Of a DNA stretch of 64,000 nucleotides, positions 1 through 10,214 are shown one piece after another (positions within the stretch are counted from its first letter, which is position 1; each line of letters starts with the position of its first letter). Source of the stretch: an uncultured Pelagibacteraceae bacterium (lineage in GTDB: Bacteria > Pseudomonadota > Alphaproteobacteria > Pelagibacterales > Pelagibacteraceae); the NCBI GenBank assembly GCA_902576395.1, contig CACGVB010000003.1, forward strand, positions 1 to 64,000, in the 5' to 3' direction. The notes beneath the pieces are model-generated. The model was not told where the DNA came from. It ran no database searches and worked only from the letters and a program-made list of their open reading frames with translations. Position numbers and translations under genes: made by a program.

Positions 1-2
1 AT

Positions 3-629
3 GGTGTAAGAAATATAATGAGCAACTCAGGACAATCATGTGATGCTCCAACAAGAATGTTGGTTGAAAAACCAATTTATGAAAGAGCTGTTAAAGAAGC
101 CGTTGATGAAGCAAATAAAATTAAAGTTGATCTGGCTTCTAAAAAAGGAGATCATATTGGACCTTTAGTTTCAAAAGTACAATATGATAAAGTAGTAAAT
201 CTTATCAATGAGGGAATAAAAGAAGGTGCAACACTAGCTGCAGGTGGACCAGATTTGCCAAATGGACTTAACAAAGGTTATTTTGTTAAACCAACAATTT
301 TTTCAGATGTAAATAATGACATGAAAATTGCAAGAACTGAAATTTTTGGACCTGTGCTTTCAATTATACCATTTGAAACTGAAGAAGAAGCAATAGCAAT
401 TACAAATGATACATCTTATGGACTAGGTAATTATCTACAAACTGAAGATAAAGAAAAAGCCAAAAGAGTTGCTAGAAAAGTTAGAGCTGGAACGGTTTAT
501 ATCAATGGTCAAGCCACAGATACTGGAATGCCGTTTGGTGGTTACAAACAATCTGGTAATGGTCGTGAAGGTGGTGTCTGGGGTTTCACTGAATTTTTAG
601 AAGTAAAAGCAATTACCGGTTGGAATTAA
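3..629 (+). CDS. Aldehyde dehydrogenase, C-terminal part (5' truncated by the window edge)
   Basis: The reading frame is open to the window edge (GVRNIMSNSGQSCDAPTR...). It contains the catalytic-Cys motif GQSC, EIFGPVLS and PFGGYKQSGNGREGG, all typical of ALDH. Confidence 0.93.
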   Translation, partial: GVRNIMSNSGQSCDAPTRMLVEKPIYERAVKEAVDEANKIKVDLASKKGDHIGPLVSKVQYDKVVNLINEGIKEGATLAAGGPDLPNGLNKGYFVKPTIFSDVNNDMKIARTEIFGPVLSIIPFETEEEAIAITNDTSYGLGNYLQTEDKEKAKRVARKVRAGTVYINGQATDTGMPFGGYKQSGNGREGGVWGFTEFLEVKAITGWN

Positions 630-673
630 TAGTTTAAATAACTTATAATCAGAATTAGTTAATAGAGGTTTAT

Positions 674-1060
674 ATGATTGGTTATGTGATGGTAGGTACT
701 AATAATTTAAATGATGCTATTACATTTTACGACAAAGTTTTAGAAGTAATTGGTTTAGATAGAAACGAGACAATAGAAGATGATTATGCTGCATATGGAG
801 CAAAAGGTACCAAAGATATTGAGTTTTACGTCACTAAACCTTTCAATAAAAAAGATGCTACCTTTGGAAATGGAACACAAATCACATTTTTAACTTCATC
901 AAGATCTCACGTAGATAAATTTCATGAGGAAGGTTTAAAAGCTGGAGGAACTAGTGAGGGATCTGGTGGTGAAAGACCAGAAGGCTCAGGAGTTTATTAT
1001 TCTTATCTTCGTGATTTAGATGGAAATAAAATTTGCGCATTTACAAATAGTAAAGAATAA
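674..1060 (+). CDS. VOC/glyoxalase-fold family protein
   Basis: 128 aa, MIGYVMVGTNNLNDAITFYDKVLEVIG... SYLRDLDGNKICAF, a typical VOC pattern. Confidence 0.85.
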   Translation: MIGYVMVGTNNLNDAITFYDKVLEVIGLDRNETIEDDYAAYGAKGTKDIEFYVTKPFNKKDATFGNGTQITFLTSSRSHVDKFHEEGLKAGGTSEGSGGERPEGSGVYYSYLRDLDGNKICAFTNSKE

Positions 1061-1065
1061 AATTT

Positions 1066-1980
1066 ATGTCATACGACCCAATCAAGACAAAATTAGAAAA
1101 CAATAAAATCATTATTTTAGATGGAGGTATGGGTGCAGAACTAGAAAAAAATGGTGCCGAGATGGATAAGCACATGTGGTGTGGGAAGTGTTCTGTTGAT
1201 CATCCTGAATTAGTTAGAAAAGTGCATGAGGATTATATAAATGCTGGAGCCGATGTAATTACAACTAATACTTATAGTACTACTCCTATATCAATGAGAC
1301 AATATGGTTATGAAGACTCTATAGAAAAATTCAATCAAAAAAGTGTTAAGGTTGCAAGAGAAGCAATAGAAAATACTAACAGCAAAACTGCATTAGCTGG
1401 AAGTGTATCAACTTTTGGAAACTTTTATAAACTTGGTATCAAAGCAATGATACCTGGTTTTCATGAACAACTAAAAATTTTATCTGACGCTGGCGTAGAC
1501 TTAATTATTTTGGAAGCTATGTCTTCACAAGCTGACATAGTTGAAACAATGCTAAATTGTTCCACAAAAGTAAATATACCTGTTTGGTTATCTGTATCAT
1601 GCGTAATGGATGATCAAAAAAATATAATGCTTGGATATAATGATACAATTGACTCTGATACACATGTCTATGAAAACTTTGAGACATCCATAAATAATTT
1701 TAAAAATTTACACAGTGGGCCAATATTGGTTGCTCATTCAGATATAAATATTACAGGAAAAGCAATTGAAACTGCAAGGAAGAATTATGATGGAATATTA
1801 GGAGCATATCCAAATAAAGGTTATTATGAAAAACCACACTGGAGATTTGTAGATGACATGACGCCAGCTGGATATTTAAATGAAGTTAAGTCATGGATTA
1901 AAAATGGAGCTCAGATTATTGGTGGATGTTGTGGGATCGGAGTAGACGAAATAAAAGCAATTTCAATTTTAAAAAACTAA
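1066..1980 (+). CDS. Homocysteine S-methyltransferase family protein
   Basis: LDGGMGAELEKNG at the N-terminus and IIGGCCGIG zinc-binding motif at the C-terminus. Confidence 0.88.
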   Translation: MSYDPIKTKLENNKIIILDGGMGAELEKNGAEMDKHMWCGKCSVDHPELVRKVHEDYINAGADVITTNTYSTTPISMRQYGYEDSIEKFNQKSVKVAREAIENTNSKTALAGSVSTFGNFYKLGIKAMIPGFHEQLKILSDAGVDLIILEAMSSQADIVETMLNCSTKVNIPVWLSVSCVMDDQKNIMLGYNDTIDSDTHVYENFETSINNFKNLHSGPILVAHSDINITGKAIETARKNYDGILGAYPNKGYYEKPHWRFVDDMTPAGYLNEVKSWIKNGAQIIGGCCGIGVDEIKAISILKN

Positions 1981-1996
1981 AGTATATTTAAAAATA

Positions 1997-2449
1997 ATGA
2001 AAACATTTATTGGCGGTATTGGCTGTTTTTGGGACGAAAAAAAGTACGAGGGCATCAAAGGTATAATATCTACAGAATGTGGTTACTGTGGTGGAGATGA
2101 GCCAAATGTTACATACAAGGCAGTTTGTGGTGGGGATACAGGACATATAGAAGTGGTCAAAGTTGAGTATGATGAAAAAGAAAAGTCATACGAGGACATG
2201 GTCAATTTATTTTTTGAATTACACGACTCAACTCAAGTAAATCGACAAGGTACATATGTGGGAATTCAATACCGTTCAGAAATATTTTATAACACTGATG
2301 AAGAAAGACAGATTGCAGAAAAAGTTTTAAACGAAGTTAACAGTAAATTAGATGGAAAAGTTTCAACTAAGGTATCAAAAGAAAAAAATTACTGCAAAGC
2401 AGAGGCTTATCATCAAAAATACGAACAAAAAAAATCATTAAAATATTGA
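1997..2449 (+). CDS. msrA: Peptide-methionine (S)-S-oxide reductase MsrA
   Basis: GCFW catalytic motif, FFELHDSTQVNRQGTYVGIQYRS, and YHQKY near the C-terminus. Confidence 0.88.
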   Translation: MKTFIGGIGCFWDEKKYEGIKGIISTECGYCGGDEPNVTYKAVCGGDTGHIEVVKVEYDEKEKSYEDMVNLFFELHDSTQVNRQGTYVGIQYRSEIFYNTDEERQIAEKVLNEVNSKLDGKVSTKVSKEKNYCKAEAYHQKYEQKKSLKY

Positions 2450-3609
2450 AGAAAAAAAAATTAGTCTCTGTTAGAAACCCAGAATTAACCACACTTAAAG
2501 ATAATAAAGCTTCATGGAACCTTCCTAAAACAAGAAGGTTTGGTTATAGAAATTTACATAAAATCAATAGATACAGTATTTTTTTAAGATCTGATTTAAT
2601 ATTAAAATTAAACTCTAAACCAAATAAAACTATCGCTAAGTTTCCTTTAGTAAAGAAGATGACTAAAAATAAATCTTTTTGTTCATTAATTGTTGGCAAC
2701 AGTCAAAATATTTTATTTGAAAAATATGCCAAAGATTTTAAAAAAAATCAGCCTCAAACAATTATGTCCATTACAAAAATGTTTGTTAATTTATTTATTG
2801 GAGAATTGGTTACAAACAGATTAATAGATCTTAATAAAAAAGTTTCTCACTATTTGCCAAAAATTGGAAGCGGATATGCAAATGCAAAGATCCAAGATGT
2901 CTTAAACATGAATGTTATAAACTCTTATACTGAAGATTATACTAAGGCATACTCGTCTTCTTTTATGCACGAACCTGTCGGAGGATGGAGGCTGCCTAAA
3001 AATCTTAAAAATCATCTTAGCCAGGAAGAATATTTAAATACAATTAAAAAATCAAAAAATAAAAGTTTAATTAATAATTCTGAATATGCTTTTTATAAAT
3101 CTGCAAATACTGATGTAGTAGGACTTATAATTGAAAAAGTTAGTGGTAGAACTTTAAGAGATTGGGTTTTATCTGTGGTTGAGGCTGCAGGATTTGAAGA
3201 TGGGTTATATATTGCATCAGATAGATATGGTATGCCTTGGATGTCTGGAGGTGGTTGCTTAATTACAAGAGACTTTTTACGAATGGGATTACTTTTCGCA
3301 AGAAAAGGAGTGGGTGTTGGGAATAGAAAAGTTGGATCTTCATCATTTTTGGACAAAACAATTTTTAATGTAGGACCCAAATATATAAATTTATCAAAAG
3401 ACAAATATTTATATTATTCAAATTCTACAATGGTTTCAGGCAACATGATTGGGCACTCAGGGTATGGTGGTCAGTTTCTTGCAACTAATTTTAAAACTGG
3501 GAATGTAGCCGCTTTTTTTTCTGTTCTAGAAACGAAATCAGCAACAAAAGAAAGTTATAAAACCGATATGATCAATATGCTGATAGATTTAGTTAATAAA
3601 AAATATTAA
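2446..3609 (+). CDS. Serine hydrolase, beta-lactamase class C / 6-aminohexanoate-dimer hydrolase-like family (TTG start)
   Basis: SITK (SxxK) and YKSAN (YxN-like) motifs, GHSGYGGQ near the C-terminus. The start overlaps the msrA stop. Confidence 0.75.
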   Translation: MKKKKLVSVRNPELTTLKDNKASWNLPKTRRFGYRNLHKINRYSIFLRSDLILKLNSKPNKTIAKFPLVKKMTKNKSFCSLIVGNSQNILFEKYAKDFKKNQPQTIMSITKMFVNLFIGELVTNRLIDLNKKVSHYLPKIGSGYANAKIQDVLNMNVINSYTEDYTKAYSSSFMHEPVGGWRLPKNLKNHLSQEEYLNTIKKSKNKSLINNSEYAFYKSANTDVVGLIIEKVSGRTLRDWVLSVVEAAGFEDGLYIASDRYGMPWMSGGGCLITRDFLRMGLLFARKGVGVGNRKVGSSSFLDKTIFNVGPKYINLSKDKYLYYSNSTMVSGNMIGHSGYGGQFLATNFKTGNVAAFFSVLETKSATKESYKTDMINMLIDLVNKKY

Positions 3610-3610
3610 A

Positions 3611-4600
3611 TTAAGAATATCTCTCAATTAGTTTTTTTAGATGTTTGTCTGTAACACCACAGCATCCGCCAATAATTTGAATTTGGTTATCAATTAACTT
3701 TTCACATTCATTAGCAAATTCTTCCTCTGTAGAAGTTACAATAGCTTTATGGGACTTTGTATCAAACTTATGTATCTCAGGATAAAACATCATCGGACCA
3801 TTCCAATTATTTTTAATTACACTCAATCCTTCAAAAGCATCTACAAACCACGTATGCATGATGCCATAAACATCTCCCCCCATATTTGTAAGGGATTTTA
3901 CAATGTCATTTAACAGGACAATTTTATCATCAGGAATAAATTTTGGTTGCTCTTTATATTTAGTTTCATCGTAGATTAACGAAGTTTCTTTTTCTGCACT
4001 AAAATTTCTGCCAATTACACTATTATCAAATTTACTTATACAAGAACTTAATCCAACCCAAACTGGTAATTCAGTTTCTAAGGCAGCATTCAATAGAATT
4101 TTTGAATGATCAATATCAAGTAACATTTCTAAAATTAAAATATCTACCCCTTCCTCTTTCAGGATTTTTGCAGCCTCTTTATAATTTTGTTCCTCCTGCT
4201 TAAAAGAAGGTATGTACTTAGGATTTGGCACAAATTCATTTTCCTTTAATGAAAAAAAATTTGATAAACTTCCAGCAATTCCAATTTTACTTTCTTTACC
4301 TTTATTTTTAATTGCTTGTCTGGATAATTTTAATGATTGAATAATAAATTCTTTAACTTCTGCTCCACGATTTATACTTTCAAGATTATGTCTGGTTGAA
4401 CTAAAAGTATTTGCAGTAATTAGATCACAACCAACATCAATAAACTTTTCATGAACCTTAATTACTATTTCTGGAGATGTTATTGAGGCTAAGGCAGAAA
4501 AAGCAGGAGACATTTCACCTCCCAATTTTGCAATTTCTGAACCGTTTCCACCGTCTAAGAATATTTTTGAATTTGATTTTAACTTTTCTTTAAAAAGCAT
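3611..4600 (-). CDS. Homocysteine S-methyltransferase family protein (second paralogue)
   Basis: IFLDGGNGSEIAKLGGEM and IIGGCCGVTDKHL zinc motif. Confidence 0.87.
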   Translation of the reverse strand: MLFKEKLKSNSKIFLDGGNGSEIAKLGGEMSPAFSALASITSPEIVIKVHEKFIDVGCDLITANTFSSTRHNLESINRGAEVKEFIIQSLKLSRQAIKNKGKESKIGIAGSLSNFFSLKENEFVPNPKYIPSFKQEEQNYKEAAKILKEEGVDILILEMLLDIDHSKILLNAALETELPVWVGLSSCISKFDNSVIGRNFSAEKETSLIYDETKYKEQPKFIPDDKIVLLNDIVKSLTNMGGDVYGIMHTWFVDAFEGLSVIKNNWNGPMMFYPEIHKFDTKSHKAIVTSTEEEFANECEKLIDNQIQIIGGCCGVTDKHLKKLIERYS

Positions 4601-5494
4601 TTATTTTTCGTCTTTTGGTGCAAGCACTACGGCTAATACTCCTCCTAAAACAATCATTGTACTTCCTACAACTTCTCGCCAACCAAATGTTTCGTCTGTT
4701 AAAATACCAGCAGAAATAACTCCAACAACTATTTCACTTAAATATAATATTGCACAAAGACCTGCTCCTAAAACTGAAGGTGACCACATGATAACTACCC
4801 CTGTTGGAATAAAATAAAATACTGAAATAAGAACTAAAAAAGTAAACATTGATGTAAAAGCTTCAATGGGTGGCATGGGCCCCAGATAATCTTTTAAAAT
4901 AAAGCCAGCAAAAATATTAAATATTGTTCCATAAACGAAAAATGAGAATATTACAGGAAAAACACCATCTGTTTTTGTAATTTCCAAACGTACTAAGCCA
5001 GCTCCAAAAAGCACACCTCCCACAAGCGCCAACCAATCACCTGCATTTTGTGGTAATGGTATAATATTAGATTGACTGAAAACAACCCACAAACCTCCAA
5101 GCGCTAAACTTAGAGTTAAAACCCTCTCTAAACCAGGTCTTTTCTTTAAGAAATATATTTCAAAAATGGTTGTCCAAATAGGTATCATGTAAAACATGAT
5201 CAATGCACGAACGACGTCTGTTAATAAAAAACTTAAAGCGTAACAAATAAATCCACTACCAGTTAAAAAACCAACAAATGGAATTTCTAATCCTGATGTT
5301 CGACCTTTAAATTTTCTCCACAAAGATAAAGGCGTAAGCAATATAATACCAATCATCATTTGAGAAATAGTTCCCCAACCTCCAGTAAGACCACCATCCT
5401 CTAAAATTCTTTGAGGAAGCCAATAAACTCCCCATGATCCGGCAGCTATGGCTAATGCAAAAGCTATTTTAAAGTGATGTTTATGTCTGACCAT
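4601..5494 (-). CDS. DMT (EamA) family transporter
   Basis: About 300 aa, ten hydrophobic segments, EamA-like duplicated architecture. Confidence 0.8.
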   Translation of the reverse strand: MVRHKHHFKIAFALAIAAGSWGVYWLPQRILEDGGLTGGWGTISQMMIGIILLTPLSLWRKFKGRTSGLEIPFVGFLTGSGFICYALSFLLTDVVRALIMFYMIPIWTTIFEIYFLKKRPGLERVLTLSLALGGLWVVFSQSNIIPLPQNAGDWLALVGGVLFGAGLVRLEITKTDGVFPVIFSFFVYGTIFNIFAGFILKDYLGPMPPIEAFTSMFTFLVLISVFYFIPTGVVIMWSPSVLGAGLCAILYLSEIVVGVISAGILTDETFGWREVVGSTMIVLGGVLAVVLAPKDEK

Positions 5495-6924
5495 TAATTT
5501 AGATTTGGTTTATGATTTGAAAAATTAAAAATTTCTTCATATTTTTTTGCAAAAGACATCACTTTTAAATCTTCTTTTGTTTTTGCAATAATTTGTATGC
5601 CAATTGGAAATCCATCTTTGTTAAACCCAATAGGTAATGAAATCGATGGTAAGTAAAAAAGACTAGCAAATATATGGATTTCGATCCATCTATGGTAAGT
5701 ATCCATTATTTGATCATTAATTTTTTCAGGATGTCTTAAATTTTTATCAAAAGGGAATGATTGTTGAGATGGTAGAGCTAAAAAATCAAAGCTACCGAAT
5801 AAACTATTTACATCATTTGATAGTTCAATTCTTGAATTTAGAGCTAATTTTACATCGTCTTCTGTTAGCTTAATGCCCTTATTGTATTCCCATAAAGCCT
5901 GCGGGGTCATTTGATTAACATCTTTAATATTCATTGCAATAATTTCCTCATTAATATCCTCATAAATACTTTTAGCTCTTAATGTTCCCCAGCAATTCCA
6001 TAACTTATGAGCATCTACATTTGGTTTTAAGTGTTCAATTATAACTTTATTTTTTTCAAGACTGTTTAATTGTTTATTACACATTTCAACTAAATCAGGA
6101 TCATATTGATAATTACCATTCATGTCAGATAACCAACCTATCTTTATTTTAGAAAATTCTTGATCACTTATATTAGTATCTTTAAATGAGTTTTTTAAAC
6201 TAAAAGAAATTGGATCTTCTTTATGTTCTCCAGCTATTACATCTAAAAGAATTGCCATATCATCTGGTGTTCTTGCAAGACATCCGGGCGTTGAGATAAT
6301 TGGGAGATTCTTTTTCTTATCATTTGTCCGATAGTCAGGCAGAAGTCCTGGTGTTGGTCTAAAACCATAGACATTAGCATATGCTGCAGGAGTTCTGCAA
6401 GAACCCATCATATCAGTTCCATCTGCAAAGGGTAGTAACTCAGCCGCAACAGCCACACCGGCTCCACCACTTGATCCTCCTGATGATTGAGTATTACCAT
6501 ATACATTAGGTGTTATTCCAAATAGTCTGTTTGCTGTATGTGCACCTACACCTAGTTCTGCGGTATTTGTTTTTCCTATCATTATTCCACCAGCATCTAT
6601 TTGACGATCAACAATTATAGAATTTTTTTTTGGGAAGTAATCTTTATATCCAGGAAAGCCACAAGTAGTTGGAAAACCAACTACATCTAATAAATCTTTT
6701 GATGCCAAAGGTAGACCAAACAACGGTTTACTTTCATCAAATTTTTCATCTTTGTGTTTAGATTCATTTATAATTTGCTCTTCTTCTTTAATTGAGACTA
6801 TAGCATTTAAAGATGGGTTATATTTTTTTATTCTTTCTAAATAAAAAATGACAACTTCTTTTATGGAGGCTTCTTTTGTTTTGATTAAAGAAATAATTTC
6901 TTTAACCGATTTATTTTCAAACAT
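5494..6924 (-). CDS. Amidase (amidase signature family)
   Basis: GLPLASKDLLDV, GGSSGGAGVAVAAELLPFADGTDMMGSCRTPAAYANVYGFRPTPG, the Ser-cisSer-Lys signature region. Confidence 0.92.
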   Translation of the reverse strand: MFENKSVKEIISLIKTKEASIKEVVIFYLERIKKYNPSLNAIVSIKEEEQIINESKHKDEKFDESKPLFGLPLASKDLLDVVGFPTTCGFPGYKDYFPKKNSIIVDRQIDAGGIMIGKTNTAELGVGAHTANRLFGITPNVYGNTQSSGGSSGGAGVAVAAELLPFADGTDMMGSCRTPAAYANVYGFRPTPGLLPDYRTNDKKKNLPIISTPGCLARTPDDMAILLDVIAGEHKEDPISFSLKNSFKDTNISDQEFSKIKIGWLSDMNGNYQYDPDLVEMCNKQLNSLEKNKVIIEHLKPNVDAHKLWNCWGTLRAKSIYEDINEEIIAMNIKDVNQMTPQALWEYNKGIKLTEDDVKLALNSRIELSNDVNSLFGSFDFLALPSQQSFPFDKNLRHPEKINDQIMDTYHRWIEIHIFASLFYLPSISLPIGFNKDGFPIGIQIIAKTKEDLKVMSFAKKYEEIFNFSNHKPNLN

Positions 6925-6936
6925 GAGAATTTACTA

Positions 6937-8127
6937 TTACCTAGCTTTTTTAATGGATGCTAGAGTAATTTCCTTTATTTCTTCTAAAGTTGCTTTTCTA
7001 GGATTTTGTCCATAGGCTTGATCTTTCATTGATTTTTCAGCAATTCTATCAACACAATCCTCTGGGACTCCAATTTCGCTCAAACTTTTTGGAATTTTAA
7101 TTCTATTAAGAATGTTTTCAATGTTTGATATAAATGCATCTACAGAATGATCTTTAAATTGCATAGCCTCTGACATTCTTTTAACTTTTTCTTCCATGCC
7201 TGGAAGATTATATTTTAAAACTACAGGCAATATTATTGCATTGGTTAGCCCGTGATGAGTATTATATTCGGCTCCAACCATATGAGCTATAGCATGTACT
7301 AATCCTAAACCTTTTAAAAAAGAAATTCCTGCTAAACAAGATCCGACATGCATTCCACCTCTTGCAACTATATTGCTGGGATCTTCTACAGCTGTGACTA
7401 AAGATTTTGATATTAAAGATAAACCTTCTAAAGCAGCACCATCACACATTGGATTAAAACCAGGAACACAATAACCTTCTATGCCATGGATTAAAGCATC
7501 TGCACCAGTCCATGCCGTTAAATTTGCTGGCAATCCAATAGTTAGTTCTGGATCTAACAATGCTAAGGAAGGTCTAACATCTGGATGCCACATACAAAAT
7601 TTCATGCCTTCTTTTAAATAAGTAACCATAGCTGAAATTTCTGTTTCGGCACCAGTGCCTGCGGTAGTAGGAATGGTTATGATTTTTGGAAAAGGATTAT
7701 CTTTACTAATTATAGGAGGAGTTAATTCAAACTCAAAATCTCTAAGTGGTACGTCATTGTTTGCTGTAAGACATATTAATTTACCACCATCCATTGCACT
7801 ACCTCCACCGATTGCAATTATTGAGTCGTGATTGCCATCTTTAAATTTTATTACTCCATTTGAAATTTCATCCTCTCGAGGATTTGGAGATATATCAAAA
7901 AATAAATCTGATTTAATATTTGAGCTGGCTAAATAGTTTTGTAAATTAATGATAAAAGGTAATTTTGGACTCCCTTTATCTGTTACTATTAACGGATTTT
8001 TAATATTTAAATTATTACAGATTCTTCCTATTTCTTTTAATCTACCAGGACCATAAGCAATGTTAGTAGGAAATGTCCAGTCTTGATTGGATAGAATATC
8101 TGTTTCATTAAGTTTAAAACTTTGCAT
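6937..8127 (-). CDS. Iron-containing alcohol dehydrogenase
   Basis: AIGGGSAMDGGKLICL, PTTAGTGAETEISAM, HAIAHMVGAEYNTHHGLTNAIILP metal-binding segment. Confidence 0.93.
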   Translation of the reverse strand: MQSFKLNETDILSNQDWTFPTNIAYGPGRLKEIGRICNNLNIKNPLIVTDKGSPKLPFIINLQNYLASSNIKSDLFFDISPNPREDEISNGVIKFKDGNHDSIIAIGGGSAMDGGKLICLTANNDVPLRDFEFELTPPIISKDNPFPKIITIPTTAGTGAETEISAMVTYLKEGMKFCMWHPDVRPSLALLDPELTIGLPANLTAWTGADALIHGIEGYCVPGFNPMCDGAALEGLSLISKSLVTAVEDPSNIVARGGMHVGSCLAGISFLKGLGLVHAIAHMVGAEYNTHHGLTNAIILPVVLKYNLPGMEEKVKRMSEAMQFKDHSVDAFISNIENILNRIKIPKSLSEIGVPEDCVDRIAEKSMKDQAYGQNPRKATLEEIKEITLASIKKAR

Positions 8128-8163
8128 ATCGTAGATAAAGTATACAATTTTAAAAAATTATAA

Positions 8164-9096
8164 ATGAATATTTCGTCCGAAAAAACAGATTTAAAAAATA
8201 CTTATTTAGCAATAGTTACAATGCTCTTAGCAATTCTATGCGTAGATATGTATATGGTTGTAATTAAGTTTTTGGGAGATGAGTATTCGGTAATTCAGCT
8301 TGCTGTTTTTAGAAATATTGCAGGTATTATTCCGCTTTTTGTTTTAATTCTATTTACAAAAGAGTATTTTTCAATTTTCAAAAATTTAAACAAAAAATTT
8401 ATATTTTTAAGCTTTTTAAGAGGTCTGGCATTCTTGTCGATGAATATCTTTATATTTATTTCAGTAATTAACCTTGAATTTGCAACTGCAATGGTTCTTA
8501 CTTTTTCATCACCGTTTTTCATAGTAATTTTATCTATAATTTTTTTAAATGATAAAGTAGGTATTTATAGATGGTCAGCAATTTTTATTGGATTTTTTGG
8601 AGTTGTTTTAATTGTTCAACCAGGCAGCGATATATTTAGTTTTTATTCAATTTTTCCAATATTAACTGCGATTGCTTGGGCTTTTACAGTAATAATTTTA
8701 AAATTTATACCTGATGGACACTCAACGGCAAAAATACAACTTTATACTTTAATCTTTAATGTAATTGGTGGAGTAATATTATTTTTTATTACTACTGGGC
8801 ATACAGAAATAAAAGGTACCCAGGATTTTTTTTTAATGACATTGACTGGAATACTTGGAGGAACCGCTGCAATACTTTTTATTTATGCTTATAGATTAAT
8901 TTCTGCAAGCAAGATGGCATCTTTTGAATACTTTGGTATTCCATCCTCTTTTATTTTAGGGTGGTTATTTTTTAACGAAGCGCCTTGGGAACAATTATTC
9001 CCAGGTGTATTTGTAATAGTATTTGCTGGAATGATTATAATTTGGAGAGATAAAATAAAAACAAAAAGTACAAAGGTTAGTAGAGAGATTAACTAG
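8164..9096 (+). CDS. DMT (EamA) family transporter
   Basis: About 310 aa hydrophobic protein with a duplicated EamA pattern (RWSAIFIGFFGVVLIVQPG). Confidence 0.82.
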   Translation: MNISSEKTDLKNTYLAIVTMLLAILCVDMYMVVIKFLGDEYSVIQLAVFRNIAGIIPLFVLILFTKEYFSIFKNLNKKFIFLSFLRGLAFLSMNIFIFISVINLEFATAMVLTFSSPFFIVILSIIFLNDKVGIYRWSAIFIGFFGVVLIVQPGSDIFSFYSIFPILTAIAWAFTVIILKFIPDGHSTAKIQLYTLIFNVIGGVILFFITTGHTEIKGTQDFFLMTLTGILGGTAAILFIYAYRLISASKMASFEYFGIPSSFILGWLFFNEAPWEQLFPGVFVIVFAGMIIIWRDKIKTKSTKVSREIN

Positions 9097-10135
9097 CAGA
9101 CTTCATAGATTTCATTACTATCGCCCTGTCTATTTCACCAATCAATTTTCCAGTTTTTGTATCTACAACTGGAAATTTTTGATCTGTATCTACTAATTTA
9201 TCAATCAATGTCTCAATTTTTGAGTCGTGTGGAATATTATTAGATCCATTTTCAAATAATTTTTTTGTGTCATCGCAACATTCCTCCCTCATTACTTTAC
9301 TTGCACTTAATACTTTGTATTTTGGAACATCTTCGCAAAAATCTTTTACATATTGGTCTTTGGGATTTGCAACAATTTCCTCTGGTGTTCCAACTTGAGA
9401 AACTTCTCCATCTTTCATAATGGCGATATGATCTCCCATTTTTATTGCTTCTAAAAAATCATGAGTAATAAATACCATTGTCTTTTGTAATTTTTCTTGA
9501 ATTTTTAATAATTCGTCCTGCATTTCTCTCCTAATTAATGGATCTAATGCTGAAAAAGGTTCATCAAAAATTAAAATTTCTGGATCTACAGCTAATGCAC
9601 GAGCTAAACCCACCCTTTGTTGCATTCCTCCTGATAACTCTCTTGGGTAATTGTTGTGCCAACCTTCTAAACCAACCATTTTTAAAACTTCCATTGATTT
9701 TTCTACTCTATCATTTTTTTTATTTCCTCTAATCTCTAAACCATATCCAATATTCTCCACAACTGTTCTATGTGGAAATAAACCAAAGTGTTGAAAAACC
9801 ATGCTCATTTTATTTCTTCTTAAATCTAATAATTCTCTGCCACTCATTTTCGTAACATCAACATCATCCATTTTAACTGTTCCAGAAGTTGGTTCGATTA
9901 ATCTTGAAATACATCTAACTAAAGTTGACTTTCCACTTCCTGATAAACCCATTACAACAAATGTCTCACCTTTCTCAATTGAAAAGCTAACATCTTTTAC
10001 TGCAACTACATGTCCGGTCTTTTCTTGAACTTCTTTTATTGATAAGCTTTTATCTAAATCTTTAATTATTCTTTGTTCGTCAGAACCAAATAATTTCCAA
10101 ACATTTGAACACGTTATTTTTGGTTGATTATTCAT
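9089..10135 (-). CDS. Glycine betaine/proline-type ABC transporter ATP-binding protein (ProV/OpuAA-like)
   Basis: Walker A GLSGSGKST, LSGGMQQRVGLARAL signature, Walker B ILIFDEPFSALDPL, C-terminal CBS-like region. Confidence 0.92.
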   Translation of the reverse strand: MNNQPKITCSNVWKLFGSDEQRIIKDLDKSLSIKEVQEKTGHVVAVKDVSFSIEKGETFVVMGLSGSGKSTLVRCISRLIEPTSGTVKMDDVDVTKMSGRELLDLRRNKMSMVFQHFGLFPHRTVVENIGYGLEIRGNKKNDRVEKSMEVLKMVGLEGWHNNYPRELSGGMQQRVGLARALAVDPEILIFDEPFSALDPLIRREMQDELLKIQEKLQKTMVFITHDFLEAIKMGDHIAIMKDGEVSQVGTPEEIVANPKDQYVKDFCEDVPKYKVLSASKVMREECCDDTKKLFENGSNNIPHDSKIETLIDKLVDTDQKFPVVDTKTGKLIGEIDRAIVMKSMKSAS

Positions 10136-10139
10136 ATTT

Positions 10140-10155
10140 TGTTATTTTAATAACA
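10140..10155. promoter_or_regulatory. Dyad TGTTATT-TT-AATAACA in the divergent promoter region of the betaine ABC genes
   Basis: Perfect 7-bp arms with a 2-bp spacer, 4 bp upstream of the minus-strand ATPase start. Confidence 0.35.
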
Positions 10156-10214
10156 CAAAAATAGACAATATTTTTCTTTAAAAGTAAAATTATTTATTTT
10201 AAATTTTAGATTAT

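Noticed and set aside
3093-3404. Minus-strand ORF of 103 aa inside the serine hydrolase gene, and other antisense ORFs in the track (e.g. 8295-8522, 9538-9732, 9801-10028, 11633-11839, 13073-13273, 16844-17140, 24131-24433, 47912-48196, 58478-58774)
   Set aside because: All lie antisense or out of frame inside long ORFs with clear family motifs, have low-complexity or unnatural composition, and lack an SD.
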